16,232 nt of DNA, taken from assembly GCA_018662905.1 (NCBI GenBank), contig JABJFE010000089.1, positions 1 through 16,232 of the forward strand, written 5' to 3'. Shown one piece after another: positions 1 to 8,445 of the stretch (position 1 is the stretch's first letter; every line of letters starts with the position of its first letter). Source of the stretch: Flavobacteriaceae bacterium (GTDB lineage Bacteria > Bacteroidota > Bacteroidia > Flavobacteriales > Flavobacteriaceae). A program made the translations under genes and the position numbers. The notes under the pieces are model-generated. The model saw only the letters and a program-made list of their open reading frames with translations. It was not told the origin of the DNA and ran no database searches.

Positions 1-3
1 ACT

Positions 4-222
4 ATGTCTAAAAAAGAAAAAGAAGCTTTTGATTTAAAAAATTATTTAGTTTTTTTCAAAAAGTTTTTTATAAACCTTGCAATATATTCCTCATTAATTT
101 TCTTGATTTTTTATACAGCTTTTGATGAATCTACAGCAAGTATTGCATACTTTATTTCAGTTCTTTTACCTATGCCATATATGATTTACAAAGGCAATAA
201 GTTTAAGACCAAGAAAAAGTGA
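4..222 (+). CDS. Small two-helix membrane protein of unknown function
   Basis: I do not recognise a family. The 72-residue product has a charged, Lys-rich N-terminus (residues 2–20), a hydrophobic segment at about 21–40, an acidic turn (Asp41, Glu42), a second hydrophobic segment at about 45–62, and a very basic tail (KGNKFKTKKK). This predicts a two-pass inner-membrane protein with both ends in the cytoplasm. Its TGA stop overlaps the GTG start of the folate gene in a GTGA junction, so the two are probably co-translated. Only three bases precede the ATG in the window, so an upstream start cannot be excluded. Existence as a gene is supported by the tight junction and the coherent membrane topology; function is unknown. 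Confidence 0.6.
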   Translation: MSKKEKEAFDLKNYLVFFKKFFINLAIYSSLIFLIFYTAFDESTASIAYFISVLLPMPYMIYKGNKFKTKKK

Positions 223-782
223 AAAAGCAAACTCTAAGATTAAATTTTAAAAAGAAAAGAAGTGCTTTTTCAGATGTTAAGGTTCAAGATCTTAGCATAG
301 ATATTGCAAATCAGGTTTTGAAACTAAACATATGGGATTATAATAATTTTCATGTGTTTTTTCCAATTGAAAAAAATAACGAAATTGATACTAAACTAAT
401 TATTCAGGTTATCCAAGGAAAAGATAAGAATGTTATTCTTCCAAAATTAAATTTAGAAAATAAATCTTTTGTAAATTTTCTATTGACAGACGCAACTTTA
501 CTAAAAGAAAACGGGCTAGGTATTGCTGAACCTCAGTCAGGAATTCAGATTAATGAGAATCAAATTGAAGTTGTTTTTGTTCCTTTACTATGCTTTGATA
601 AATCAGGTCATAGAGTTGGGTACGGCGGAGGTTATTATGATAGATTTTTAAAAAAATGTTCAGAAAACACTATTAAAATTGGAATATCTTTTTTTGATCC
701 AATTGAAAAAATAATAGACATTAACATTAATGACATTAAAATGAACTATTGTTTAACTCCAAATAAAATTTATGAATTTTGA
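219..782 (+). CDS. 5-formyltetrahydrofolate cyclo-ligase (MTHFS/YgfA family)
   Basis: This enzyme converts 5-formyltetrahydrofolate to 5,10-methenyltetrahydrofolate using ATP, returning a storage folate to the cytoplasmic one-carbon pool. The 187-residue length is normal for the family. The diagnostic glycine-rich motif VGYGGGYYDRFL lies at 133–144, preceded by the conserved FDKSGHR segment (126–132). The N-terminus has the usual basic stretch (Arg7, Lys11–Arg14) and a PIEKNNEID segment near 49–57. The start is GTG at 219, overlapping the preceding stop by four bases. No better start is nearby, and starting here keeps the N-terminal basic region. The 3' end overlaps the lspA 3' end by 13 bases in a convergent arrangement, leaving no room for a terminator between them. 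Confidence 0.93.
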   Translation: MKKQTLRLNFKKKRSAFSDVKVQDLSIDIANQVLKLNIWDYNNFHVFFPIEKNNEIDTKLIIQVIQGKDKNVILPKLNLENKSFVNFLLTDATLLKENGLGIAEPQSGIQINENQIEVVFVPLLCFDKSGHRVGYGGGYYDRFLKKCSENTIKIGISFFDPIEKIIDININDIKMNYCLTPNKIYEF

Positions 783-1402
783 GGATATATTTTTTTGTTA
801 AATAATAGCATTATCCCAACTCCAATCGAAATTGATGTGTCTGCTATATTAAAAACAGGCTCAAAAAAAGTAAAACTTTCTCCCCCAATATATGGCAACC
901 ACGTCGGCCATTCCCATGAAAACATTGGAAACTGCAGCATGTCTACAACATGACCATGAAAAAAAGACTCATATCCGTTACCAGGGCTAAACTGAGCCAC
1001 GTTATAATAACTTTCTGTAAATATATAACCGTAAAAAACAGAGTCAATTATATTACCAAATGCACCTGCTAAAACTAATGAGAGGCTTATTATTAATAGT
1101 TTTTCAGCATTTTTTTTGATACTATCATACAGCCAGTAAAAAATAAAAGTAACAGCTACAACTCTAAACAAGGTTAAAAATAATTTTCCACTTCTTTCTG
1201 AAATAAAAGGTAAAAAATCATTTATAGTAGCTCCCCAGGCCATTCCTTTATTTTCAATAAATAATAATTTAAACCATCCTAGATCAAACAATGGTAGTTG
1301 ACCGTAAAGGGTTAAGGGAAAATTTAACTTTATATATACTTTTGAAACTTGGTCAGCTATTAAAATTAAAAGAACAATAAGTAACGACTTCTTCAAACTC
1401 AT
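770..1402 (-). CDS. lspA: Lipoprotein signal peptidase (signal peptidase II)
   Basis: LspA is an inner-membrane aspartyl protease that removes the signal peptide of prolipoproteins next to the lipid-modified Cys. Four hydrophobic segments are visible (about 5–22, 72–90, 101–119, 186–203). Conserved boxes in order are ADQVSK (16–21), NKGMAWG (51–57), GNIID (116–120), HVVD (151–154) and FNIAD (184–188). By comparison with the family the catalytic pair is Asp154 and Asp188. At 210 residues it is longer than the roughly 160 of proteobacterial LspA. The extra length lies mainly in two inserts, at about 121–150 and 155–183, the latter rich in Trp, Phe and Pro; I recall such extended forms as usual in Bacteroidota. 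It is the last gene of the ileS–traR–lspA operon, 20 bases after the regulator gene. Confidence 0.95.
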   Translation of the reverse strand: MSLKKSLLIVLLILIADQVSKVYIKLNFPLTLYGQLPLFDLGWFKLLFIENKGMAWGATINDFLPFISERSGKLFLTLFRVVAVTFIFYWLYDSIKKNAEKLLIISLSLVLAGAFGNIIDSVFYGYIFTESYYNVAQFSPGNGYESFFHGHVVDMLQFPMFSWEWPTWLPYIGGESFTFFEPVFNIADTSISIGVGIMLLFNKKIYPQNS

Positions 1403-1422
1403 AAGATGGAATTATTCAAAAA

Positions 1423-1797
1423 TTATTTTTGAAGATTCTTAGCTTCGATACTTAAGGTAGCATGAGGAACAAGTTCAAGTCTTTTTTTGTTAATTAACTT
1501 TCCAGTAACTCTACAGACTCCATAAGTCTTATTCTCTATTCTAATAAGAGCGCTTTTTAAATCTCTAATAAACTTCTCTTGACGAATAGCAAGCTGAGTA
1601 TTAGCTTCTTTTGACATAGTTTGAGAACCTTCTTCAAAAGCTTTAAATGTTGGGGAAGTATCTTCAGTTCCGTTGTCTCCGTCGTTCATGTATGCACTTT
1701 TAATCAATGCTAAATCATTTTGAGCTTTTTCAATTTTTTCTTCAATTAAAGATTTAAAATACTTTAAGTCTTTGTCTAGGTATCTTGTAATTGCCAT
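1423..1797 (-). CDS. TraR/DksA-like transcription regulator with degenerate zinc finger
   Basis: DksA-type proteins insert a coiled coil into the secondary channel of RNA polymerase and alter promoter response, often together with ppGpp. This 124-residue product has a helical N-terminal half (about 8–38 and 58–92) around an acidic turn with Asp39, Asp41 and Asp46, the position where DksA carries its functional Asp residues. The C-terminus has the family ending YGVCRVTGK followed by RLELVPHATLSIEAK (residues 92–120). The canonical finger has four cysteines; here only Cys95 is present, so zinc binding of the classical kind is unlikely. I recall the same C-x-V-T-G form in other Bacteroidota. The start lies 2 bases after the ileS stop, and lspA follows after 20 bases, so the three are one operon. 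Regulatory role is inferred from family membership. Confidence 0.85.
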   Translation of the reverse strand: MAITRYLDKDLKYFKSLIEEKIEKAQNDLALIKSAYMNDGDNGTEDTSPTFKAFEEGSQTMSKEANTQLAIRQEKFIRDLKSALIRIENKTYGVCRVTGKLINKKRLELVPHATLSIEAKNLQK

Positions 1798-1799
1798 AA

Positions 1800-4700
1800 T
1801 TAATCAATTTTGGTTAAATGTAATTTAGATTTAATATTATCAAATTCTAATTCAATTCCGGTATTTAAATCATCTAAAACCTCAAGTTTTTCAGCCAAAG
1901 TCTCAGATAAAATATATTCTTGGTTTTCAAAAATAGCTTTTTCAAGGATAATATCCTTTTGAATTTTTAAATTAATTTTATCAGTAACTAGAAGTCCACT
2001 TTCCTTTCTTAAAGTTTGAATTCGATTTACTAATTCTCTACAGATACCTTCATTTATTAGCGAATCATTTAATTGAACGTCAAGAGCAACAGTTACACCA
2101 TTTTCAGAAGCCACTAGCCATCCTTCAATATCTTCTGAAACAATTTCTAAGTCGGCCGGCTCTAAAACTATTTTTTCAGAATCTAAAGCAATAGTGATAG
2201 ATTGGTTGGCTTCAATTTGTCTAATTTCAAAATCACCAAGAGTTTTAATTTTAGCCATTACTGAAGATAATTTCTTGCCAAGTTTAGGCCCAAGAGATTT
2301 AAAATTAGGTTTAACTTTTTTAATTAGAATCCCAGATGAATTACTTATAAGCTCTACCTCTTTAACATTTACCTCAGATTTAATTAGTTCAGAAATTTCA
2401 AGGATTTCTTTTTTCTGATTTTCACTAGAAAACGGGATCATAATTTTAGAAAGAGGCTGACGAACTTTAATTTTTTCTTTTTTTCTAAGAGATAAAACTA
2501 ATGAACATATGGTTTGAGCATTTCTGATTTTTTGTTGAAGATCTGGGTATATTTCTTTGGAATTTGAAACCGGAAATTCATCATGATGAACCGAATCTAA
2601 AGAGTTTTCGGATGTATTAGTTACCAAATCTTTATATAGCCTGTCCATAAAAAAAGGAGCGATGGGAGATGACAACTTAGAAACTACTATTAAACATTTA
2701 TAAAGCGTTTGATAAGCACTAATTTTATCGTAACCGTAGGAACCTTTCCAGAACCTTCTTCTAGATAATCTTACATACCAATTACTTAAGTATAATTGAA
2801 CAAAGTTTGAAATTGCTCTTGCTGCTTTTGTAGGTTCATAATTATTAAAATGGTCATCAGTTTCAGCGACTAAAGAATTAAGTTCAGATAATATCCATTT
2901 GTCTAGTTCCGGTCTGTCATTTATGTTTATTTCATTTTCGCTATAACTGAAATTATCAATATTAGCGTATAAAGCAAAAAATGAATAAACGTTGTAAAGT
3001 GTTCCAAAGAATTTACGTTTACTTTCTTCAATTCCCTCTAAATCAAATTTTAAATTATCCCAAGGGTTCGCGTTACTAATCATATACCACCTTGTAGCAT
3101 CTGGTCCAAAATCAGAAATAGTTTTAAACGGATCAACGGCGTTCCCTAGTCTTTTGGACATTTTTTGACCATTTTTATCTAAAACAAGACCATTAGAAAT
3201 CACATTTTTATAAGCTATTGACTTAAACACAGTTGTTGCAATAGCGTGAAGAGTATAAAACCATCCTCTTGTCTGATCTACTCCCTCAGCAATATAATCA
3301 GCAGGGAAAGCCTCGTTATTGTCAATTTTATTTTTGTTTTCAAATGGGTAATGCCATTGTGCATAAGGCATTGATCCTGAATCAAACCAAACGTCAATTA
3401 AATCAGGTTCGCGATACATTTTTTCACCCTTTTTAGAGCAAAGAATAATATTATCGACTACATTTTTATGCAAGTCAATTTTATCATAATTATCATCGCT
3501 CATGTCCATGTGATCAAAGCTTTCAAAAGGATCATCACTCATAAATCCTTTGGAAACAGATTTTTGAATTTCTGTTTTTAATTCTTTCATTGAACCAATA
3601 ACTAACACTTCTTTAGAATCAATTGTTCTCCATATTGGCAGAGGAATTCCCCAATATCGAGACCTTGATAAATTCCAGTCATTTGCATTAGCCAGCCAGT
3701 TTCCAAATCTACCCTCTCCGGTAGATTTAGGCTTCCAGTTTATAGATTTATTAAGTTCTACTAAATCTTCTTTTTTATCAGTAACTTTTATAAACCAAGA
3801 ATCTAATGGGTAATATAATATTGGTTTGTCAGTCCTCCAGCAGTTTGGATAACTATGAACATATTTTTCAACTTTAAAAGCTTTATTTTGTTCTTTAAGT
3901 TTGATAGCAATTTCAACATCTACAGATTTTTCTGGGATATTTCCTTTATCATAATACTCGTTTTTAACAAACTTTCCTGCTAAAAAGCCAAGTTCTTCTC
4001 TGAACTTACCTTGTAAATCAACTAATGGAACAGGTTGTTGATTTTCATCAAGAATCAATAACGCGGGTATTTCAGGAGAAGCCATTTTAGCAACTTTTGC
4101 ATCATCTGCTCCAAAAGTAGGGGCCGTATGAACGATTCCGGTACCATCTTCTGTTGTTACAAAGTCACCTTGAATGATTCTAAAAGCATTTTCAGAATCT
4201 TTATATGGTAAAGGAGCTTCTTCCCACAGTTGAGAATATTTTATTCCAACTAATTCACTTCCATTTATTGAATCATTAATTAAAAAAGGAATTTTTTTAT
4301 CAACTGAAGAATCATATTTGAGCTCGTTTTTTGAATTAACTTCTGAGTAATTTCCGCTAAACACCTTTCCTATAAGATCACTTGCTAGAACAACATTTGT
4401 AAATTGATGGGTGTATTGATTGAAGGTTGATACTACACTATATTTTATTTTTGCACCGACTGTTAGAGCGGTATTTGAAGGAAGTGTCCACGGAGTAGTT
4501 GTCCAGGCTAAAAAATATAAAACCTCATAGCTAGCCAGGGATTCAGGTAGAGAATTTTTTAAGGCTTTAAACTGAGCAGTTACTGTTGTGTCACTAACAT
4601 CTTGATAAGTTCCAGGCTGATTTAGCTCATGAGAGCTTAATCCTGTTCCGGCTTTAGGTGAATAGGGTTGTATAGTATAACCTTTGTAAATTAAATTTTT

Positions 4701-5204
4701 ATCAAAAAGCTCTTTTAACAACCACCAAACTGATTCAATATATTTAGATTTATAAGTAACATAAGGATTGCTCATGTCTACCCAATAACCCATTTTTTTA
4801 GTTAAATCGTTCCAAACATCCGTATACTTCATAACAGCTTTTTTACAAGCTTTATTATAATCTTCAACAGAAATTTTAGTTCCTATGTCTTCTTTTGTGA
4901 TCCCTAAGTCCTTTTCAACACTAAGTTCAATAGGAAGGCCGTGCGTATCCCATCCAGCTTTTCTATCAACCTGAAATCCTTTAAGAGTTTTATATCTGCA
5001 AAAAATATCTTTGATACTTCTAGCCATAACATGATGGATCCCTGGCATACCATTAGCTGAAGGAGGACCCTCATAAAAAATAAATTTAGAAGCGTTTTTT
5101 CTTAAACTAATGCTTTTTTCAAAAGAGCGGTTTTTTTCCCACTCTGCTAGAACTTCATCAGCAACTTGAGATAAATTTAAACCTTTGTATTCTTTAAATG
5201 CCAT
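1800..5204 (-). CDS. ileS: Isoleucyl-tRNA synthetase, type 2
   Basis: This class I synthetase charges tRNA-Ile and hydrolyses mischarged valine. The 1134 residues run: Rossmann catalytic domain with FYEGPPSANGMPGIHH (43–58) and WDTHGLP (85–91); CP1 editing domain with TTTPWTLPSN (235–244) and GTGIVHTAPTFGADD (354–368); KMSKR loop (681–685); then helical anticodon-binding and C-terminal domains. No CxxC pair is seen at the C-terminus, and KMSKR replaces KMSKS. Both fit the type 2 (eukaryote-like) IleS group rather than the zinc-containing type 1. The HIGH signature reads G55-I-H-H58 instead of HxGH. It is the first gene of an operon with traR and lspA, an order I recall as common in Bacteroidota. 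The 61-base gap upstream separates it from the TonB receptor gene and presumably holds its promoter, but I see no clear box there. Confidence 0.97.
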   Translation of the reverse strand: MAFKEYKGLNLSQVADEVLAEWEKNRSFEKSISLRKNASKFIFYEGPPSANGMPGIHHVMARSIKDIFCRYKTLKGFQVDRKAGWDTHGLPIELSVEKDLGITKEDIGTKISVEDYNKACKKAVMKYTDVWNDLTKKMGYWVDMSNPYVTYKSKYIESVWWLLKELFDKNLIYKGYTIQPYSPKAGTGLSSHELNQPGTYQDVSDTTVTAQFKALKNSLPESLASYEVLYFLAWTTTPWTLPSNTALTVGAKIKYSVVSTFNQYTHQFTNVVLASDLIGKVFSGNYSEVNSKNELKYDSSVDKKIPFLINDSINGSELVGIKYSQLWEEAPLPYKDSENAFRIIQGDFVTTEDGTGIVHTAPTFGADDAKVAKMASPEIPALLILDENQQPVPLVDLQGKFREELGFLAGKFVKNEYYDKGNIPEKSVDVEIAIKLKEQNKAFKVEKYVHSYPNCWRTDKPILYYPLDSWFIKVTDKKEDLVELNKSINWKPKSTGEGRFGNWLANANDWNLSRSRYWGIPLPIWRTIDSKEVLVIGSMKELKTEIQKSVSKGFMSDDPFESFDHMDMSDDNYDKIDLHKNVVDNIILCSKKGEKMYREPDLIDVWFDSGSMPYAQWHYPFENKNKIDNNEAFPADYIAEGVDQTRGWFYTLHAIATTVFKSIAYKNVISNGLVLDKNGQKMSKRLGNAVDPFKTISDFGPDATRWYMISNANPWDNLKFDLEGIEESKRKFFGTLYNVYSFFALYANIDNFSYSENEININDRPELDKWILSELNSLVAETDDHFNNYEPTKAARAISNFVQLYLSNWYVRLSRRRFWKGSYGYDKISAYQTLYKCLIVVSKLSSPIAPFFMDRLYKDLVTNTSENSLDSVHHDEFPVSNSKEIYPDLQQKIRNAQTICSLVLSLRKKEKIKVRQPLSKIMIPFSSENQKKEILEISELIKSEVNVKEVELISNSSGILIKKVKPNFKSLGPKLGKKLSSVMAKIKTLGDFEIRQIEANQSITIALDSEKIVLEPADLEIVSEDIEGWLVASENGVTVALDVQLNDSLINEGICRELVNRIQTLRKESGLLVTDKINLKIQKDIILEKAIFENQEYILSETLAEKLEVLDDLNTGIELEFDNIKSKLHLTKID

Positions 5205-5265
5205 TGTGAATAAATCGAAATTTACTAAAAGCGAAAGTAACTATTTTAGATGAAATTTGTCGAAC

Positions 5266-7740
5266 TTAGAACTTATAACTTAAAACTAAATTTAAGTTTC
5301 TCCCAGGAGCCGATATTCCAGAGGCAAATTCTCTGTAATGAATGTCAAAAATATTATCTAAAACAAGTAGAGTCTTAAATTTTTTCGAAAACTCATAAGA
5401 CGAAGAAAGCTTAAGAACATTCCAAGAAGGCATTCCATTATAAGTAAAATCAATGCCATCAAAAATTATTGGAGTTTCTTCTAAACCATCTTCCCCTCCA
5501 ATACTGTATTTATCTGGATTTTTTGAACTAGAAAATCTATATGATAGTTCAAGATCACTTGAACTATTGATAATATATCTAAAAGTTATATGTCCAAATA
5601 GTGGTGAAATTGAGGGCAGTGGATGATCGCTATCTACACTTCCTCCTTGAGTGTAAGTTATATTACCTTTAAATCCCCAAAAATTTGATTTACTTAATTT
5701 GAAGCCAAAAGTAGCTCCATAAATGTATGCATTTCCCTTATTAACATTAGCCATTGTAACAACCTCTTCTGAATTAAAAATTATAGTGGAAGGATCACTT
5801 GTAGAGGTATCCTGATTTATTTCAAAATAATCTCTGGTAATGTGTTTAGAAATATGTGTGTAATATGCATTTACAGAAAATGCATTTTGTTTGTTTTCAG
5901 AAGATTTAGAAAGTCCAATTTCAGTATTATATGCATATTCAGGCTTTAGGCTAGAATTTGGAACTGAAAGGACTCCTTTTTGCTCCCTAATCTTTCCAAT
6001 ATCATCAATATTTGGAGATCTAAAACCACTGGAAAAATTCCCGCTTATTTTCCAGTTTTTTTCTGCTCTAAATACGTAGCCAAAACTACTTGTTATTGAG
6101 GAGTTTTGAGCATGAACATTAGCAATATTCGCATTAATTATGTTTTCATCATTCCATTTTGCTCTTAATCTAGTGTCGGTAAATCTCATCCCTATATTAA
6201 CGTTGGATTTTTTTGAAATATCTTTTCTGTATTCATAATAAATAGCAGCTGTTGAATAATGACCTTCATCACTTGGATACCTAGTGGGTATATTATAAAA
6301 TTGATCAGATTCAGTTAGTCCAGAGATCGATAACTTATAATTTTGTAAATAAGCTTTTGAGCTTACATGGTTTAAAGTGTATTCAAAACCATATGCAAGG
6401 GATGAATTATTTGAATAATTTTTAAAGTAATCGTTGTTAATAGAAAAAACATTTAAACTTTCTATTTGATTAGTTTTTGAAAATTCTTGAAATTTTCTGT
6501 AATGTCTTGATTCTCCAATCTTTTGGTAAGCTATTAGAAATTTACTTTTATCACTAAACCACTTCTTTTTAGAAACATTAATTAGGGAAGAAATCAATGT
6601 TCTTTTTTGAGGTCCGTAATACCATTCAGAATATTTGTAATCTCCATTATTAATTTCATTTAATTTATCAAATCTGTTAATATTAGATGAGTTAGAATGT
6701 TGAAAATTTATTATGATGTTAGAGGAGTCTGAGATCAAAAAATTAAATTTTTGCATTAAATCGTATTGCTGATAAGATGTGTTTTGTTGAATTTCAGGAT
6801 TATCATTAATAATTATAGAGTCGTTATATTCACCAGGATATAAATAATGATTATCCAATCCCCAATCGTCAAAACCATGCTTTCTATTATTACCCATTAC
6901 TATATCACCAAATTTCGAAAAAGAAAAATTAGTATAGCTAGCCCATTTATTCGAGCTGAATTCAAGGTCTAAGTTTTGTACAATGTTATTTAGTCTAGAA
7001 TTATATGAAGAAATCCCACCAGTTGTCCATTTTTTAGTATTATTTATTTTGGGTGTTTTGGTATAAAAATGTACTACACCCCCTAGAGCATCAGAACCGT
7101 AACCAACAGAGGAGGGTCCGTATATAACTTCAGTTCTTTCAAGGCTATTAGGATTTATAGTAATAGAATTTTGTAAGTGTCCTGAACGATAAATTGCATT
7201 GTTCATACGAACTCCGTCAATGACAAGTAAAACTCGATTTGCTTCAAATCCTCTGATGATAGGACTTCCACCACCGCCTTGAGATTTTTGAACTCTTACT
7301 CCGCTTGCATAAGTCAATAAATCAGCTGATGTTTGAGGTAAATCCATTTTTAAATCTTTATTAGTTATTAAAGAAACTTGTTTGGAAATTTTTTCTCTAC
7401 TTTCTTTATTTCTTGCAACAGAAAGAATCACTTCTGATAAGGCTTGGGTATTAGGTTCTAAAAAAACCGTAGTGTTATTTGAAGTTAAATTATTTATTAA
7501 TTGAACTGAGGAATAAGAAATATGTCCAATTAATAAAGTATCGTTTTGATGAAATTGTTCAAGATCAACGATGCCTTTATCATTGGAAATCAATGATTTT
7601 AAGCTTTGTTTTCCAAAAACGGTAACATTTGAAATAGGGAGATTATCTGAACTGTCAATTATGATTATTTTTTGAGAATAACCAGAGTTAAACACAAATA
7701 AAAGACTAATTGAAATAAAAAATCTAACCAAATAACTCAT
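5266..7740 (-). CDS. TonB-dependent outer-membrane receptor (heme/siderophore-type)
   Basis: This is an outer-membrane gated porin taking up a scarce ligand with TonB–ExbBD energy. A signal peptide spans about 1–22 (hydrophobic core 6–17). Next come a carboxypeptidase-regulatory-like domain (about 24–95), typical of Bacteroidota receptors, and a plug domain (about 115–230) containing IIRGFEANRVLLVIDGVRMN (161–180) and a GYGSDALGG turn (213–221). A β-barrel fills the rest and ends in Phe (SYKF), as barrel proteins do. In the barrel, FRSP (573–576) and NSSLKPE (595–601) resemble the FRAP and NPNL boxes of heme and some siderophore receptors. The substrate cannot be set from sequence: heme, a siderophore or another iron chelate is likely, vitamin or metal uptake possible. 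The ATG lies inside the 3' end of recO (17-base overlap), so it is probably read from the gdhA–recO transcript. No Fur-like operator can exist in a promoter immediately upstream without lying inside recO. Confidence 0.93.
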   Translation of the reverse strand: MSYLVRFFISISLLFVFNSGYSQKIIIIDSSDNLPISNVTVFGKQSLKSLISNDKGIVDLEQFHQNDTLLIGHISYSSVQLINNLTSNNTTVFLEPNTQALSEVILSVARNKESREKISKQVSLITNKDLKMDLPQTSADLLTYASGVRVQKSQGGGGSPIIRGFEANRVLLVIDGVRMNNAIYRSGHLQNSITINPNSLERTEVIYGPSSVGYGSDALGGVVHFYTKTPKINNTKKWTTGGISSYNSRLNNIVQNLDLEFSSNKWASYTNFSFSKFGDIVMGNNRKHGFDDWGLDNHYLYPGEYNDSIIINDNPEIQQNTSYQQYDLMQKFNFLISDSSNIIINFQHSNSSNINRFDKLNEINNGDYKYSEWYYGPQKRTLISSLINVSKKKWFSDKSKFLIAYQKIGESRHYRKFQEFSKTNQIESLNVFSINNDYFKNYSNNSSLAYGFEYTLNHVSSKAYLQNYKLSISGLTESDQFYNIPTRYPSDEGHYSTAAIYYEYRKDISKKSNVNIGMRFTDTRLRAKWNDENIINANIANVHAQNSSITSSFGYVFRAEKNWKISGNFSSGFRSPNIDDIGKIREQKGVLSVPNSSLKPEYAYNTEIGLSKSSENKQNAFSVNAYYTHISKHITRDYFEINQDTSTSDPSTIIFNSEEVVTMANVNKGNAYIYGATFGFKLSKSNFWGFKGNITYTQGGSVDSDHPLPSISPLFGHITFRYIINSSSDLELSYRFSSSKNPDKYSIGGEDGLEETPIIFDGIDFTYNGMPSWNVLKLSSSYEFSKKFKTLLVLDNIFDIHYREFASGISAPGRNLNLVLSYKF

Positions 7741-8443
7741 AAAGAATGTTTAGTGAGGTTGGTCTCTTAAAATCAGGCAAATGGATTTGCATATATTTAA
7801 TTAAAAACTCAATTAATTTCTTTCTCTTTGCTGAAGTATTAACTTCATCAACAGAATCATCAAATTCTGTGCCTAAAAAACTTTTAAAATTTGAAACTAT
7901 TTCACCAGTGACACAATATTCAGTTCGGTCATATTTACAGAATACTCCATCTATCATGTTAAAACTATTAAGATTTTGATTGGATAAATCTGGATAAATT
8001 CCCATGAAAGACAATAGTTTTATCAAAAAATGAATATGAAAATTGCTAAATTTATTTGATTGATCTAGCCAAATGATCGAATTTTTTAAAAAATTAAAAA
8101 GTGCAAAGTTTTTTTCTTCTTCTTTAATACTTTTTGAAAGCACTTCAGACAAAAACATAACAATGCAGTTTTTTATTATATCTAAATGAATTGTTTTGTA
8201 GGGGTTTATAATTTTGACAGACCTTATGCCTTCTAGCCCTCCGTTATTTCTATGGTTGGCGTCAATTTCTAACTGAGTTAACGGTTGAAAAAAACCAATA
8301 TTAATTTTTTTTTTTTTTGATGTTCGAATCCCTTTTAACAAATAAGATTTTAACCCGTCAGATTTTGTAAAGCATTTAACGATTATGCTAGTTTCAGAAT
8401 ATTTGACATAATTTAACGAAATAGCTTCTGTTGAAACAAGCAT
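7724..8443 (-). CDS. recO: DNA repair protein RecO
   Basis: RecO works with RecR (and RecF) to load RecA on SSB-coated single-stranded DNA and to anneal strands during gap repair. The 239-residue length is usual. The N-terminal OB-fold region shows the family pattern: YSETSIIVKCFT (15–26), LKSYLLKGIR (31–40) and FFQPLTQLEI (51–60). The helical C-terminal part (about 90–239) lacks the four-cysteine zinc finger of some RecO proteins; only isolated Cys residues occur. Codons 42–47 are built on an uninterrupted run of 14 A residues in the coding strand, encoding Ser-Lys4-Ile, a slippage-prone site. The start lies 2 bases after the gdhA stop, and the end overlaps the TonB-receptor start by 17 bases, implying translational coupling through the three genes. 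Confidence 0.92.
   Translation of the reverse strand: MLVSTEAISLNYVKYSETSIIVKCFTKSDGLKSYLLKGIRTSKKKKINIGFFQPLTQLEIDANHRNNGGLEGIRSVKIINPYKTIHLDIIKNCIVMFLSEVLSKSIKEEEKNFALFNFLKNSIIWLDQSNKFSNFHIHFLIKLLSFMGIYPDLSNQNLNSFNMIDGVFCKYDRTEYCVTGEIVSNFKSFLGTEFDDSVDEVNTSAKRKKLIEFLIKYMQIHLPDFKRPTSLNILYELFG
8305..8318 (-). repeat. Homopolymer run of 14 A (coding strand) inside recO
   Basis: Fourteen consecutive T on the plus strand read as A on the coding strand across codons 42–47 of recO. It is the longest mononucleotide run I noticed in the window. Loss or gain of one base would shift frame about one sixth into RecO. Confidence 0.95.
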
Positions 8444-8445
8444 TA

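Noticed and set aside
2194..2418. Plus-strand open frame of 74 codons opposite ileS
   Set aside because: It lies fully inside a strongly supported synthetase gene, has no recognisable motif, and is expected from codon bias on the opposite strand.
5205..5265. Possible ileS promoter or terminator of the TonB receptor gene
   Set aside because: Only imperfect −7 matches (TACTTTCG, TAAATTTC on the minus strand) and a six-base inverted repeat (CTAAAA/TTTTAG) are present, too weak to annotate.
5891..6079. Plus-strand open frame of 62 codons opposite the TonB receptor gene
   Set aside because: It is antisense to the barrel-coding region, and its composition mirrors the other strand; no independent support.
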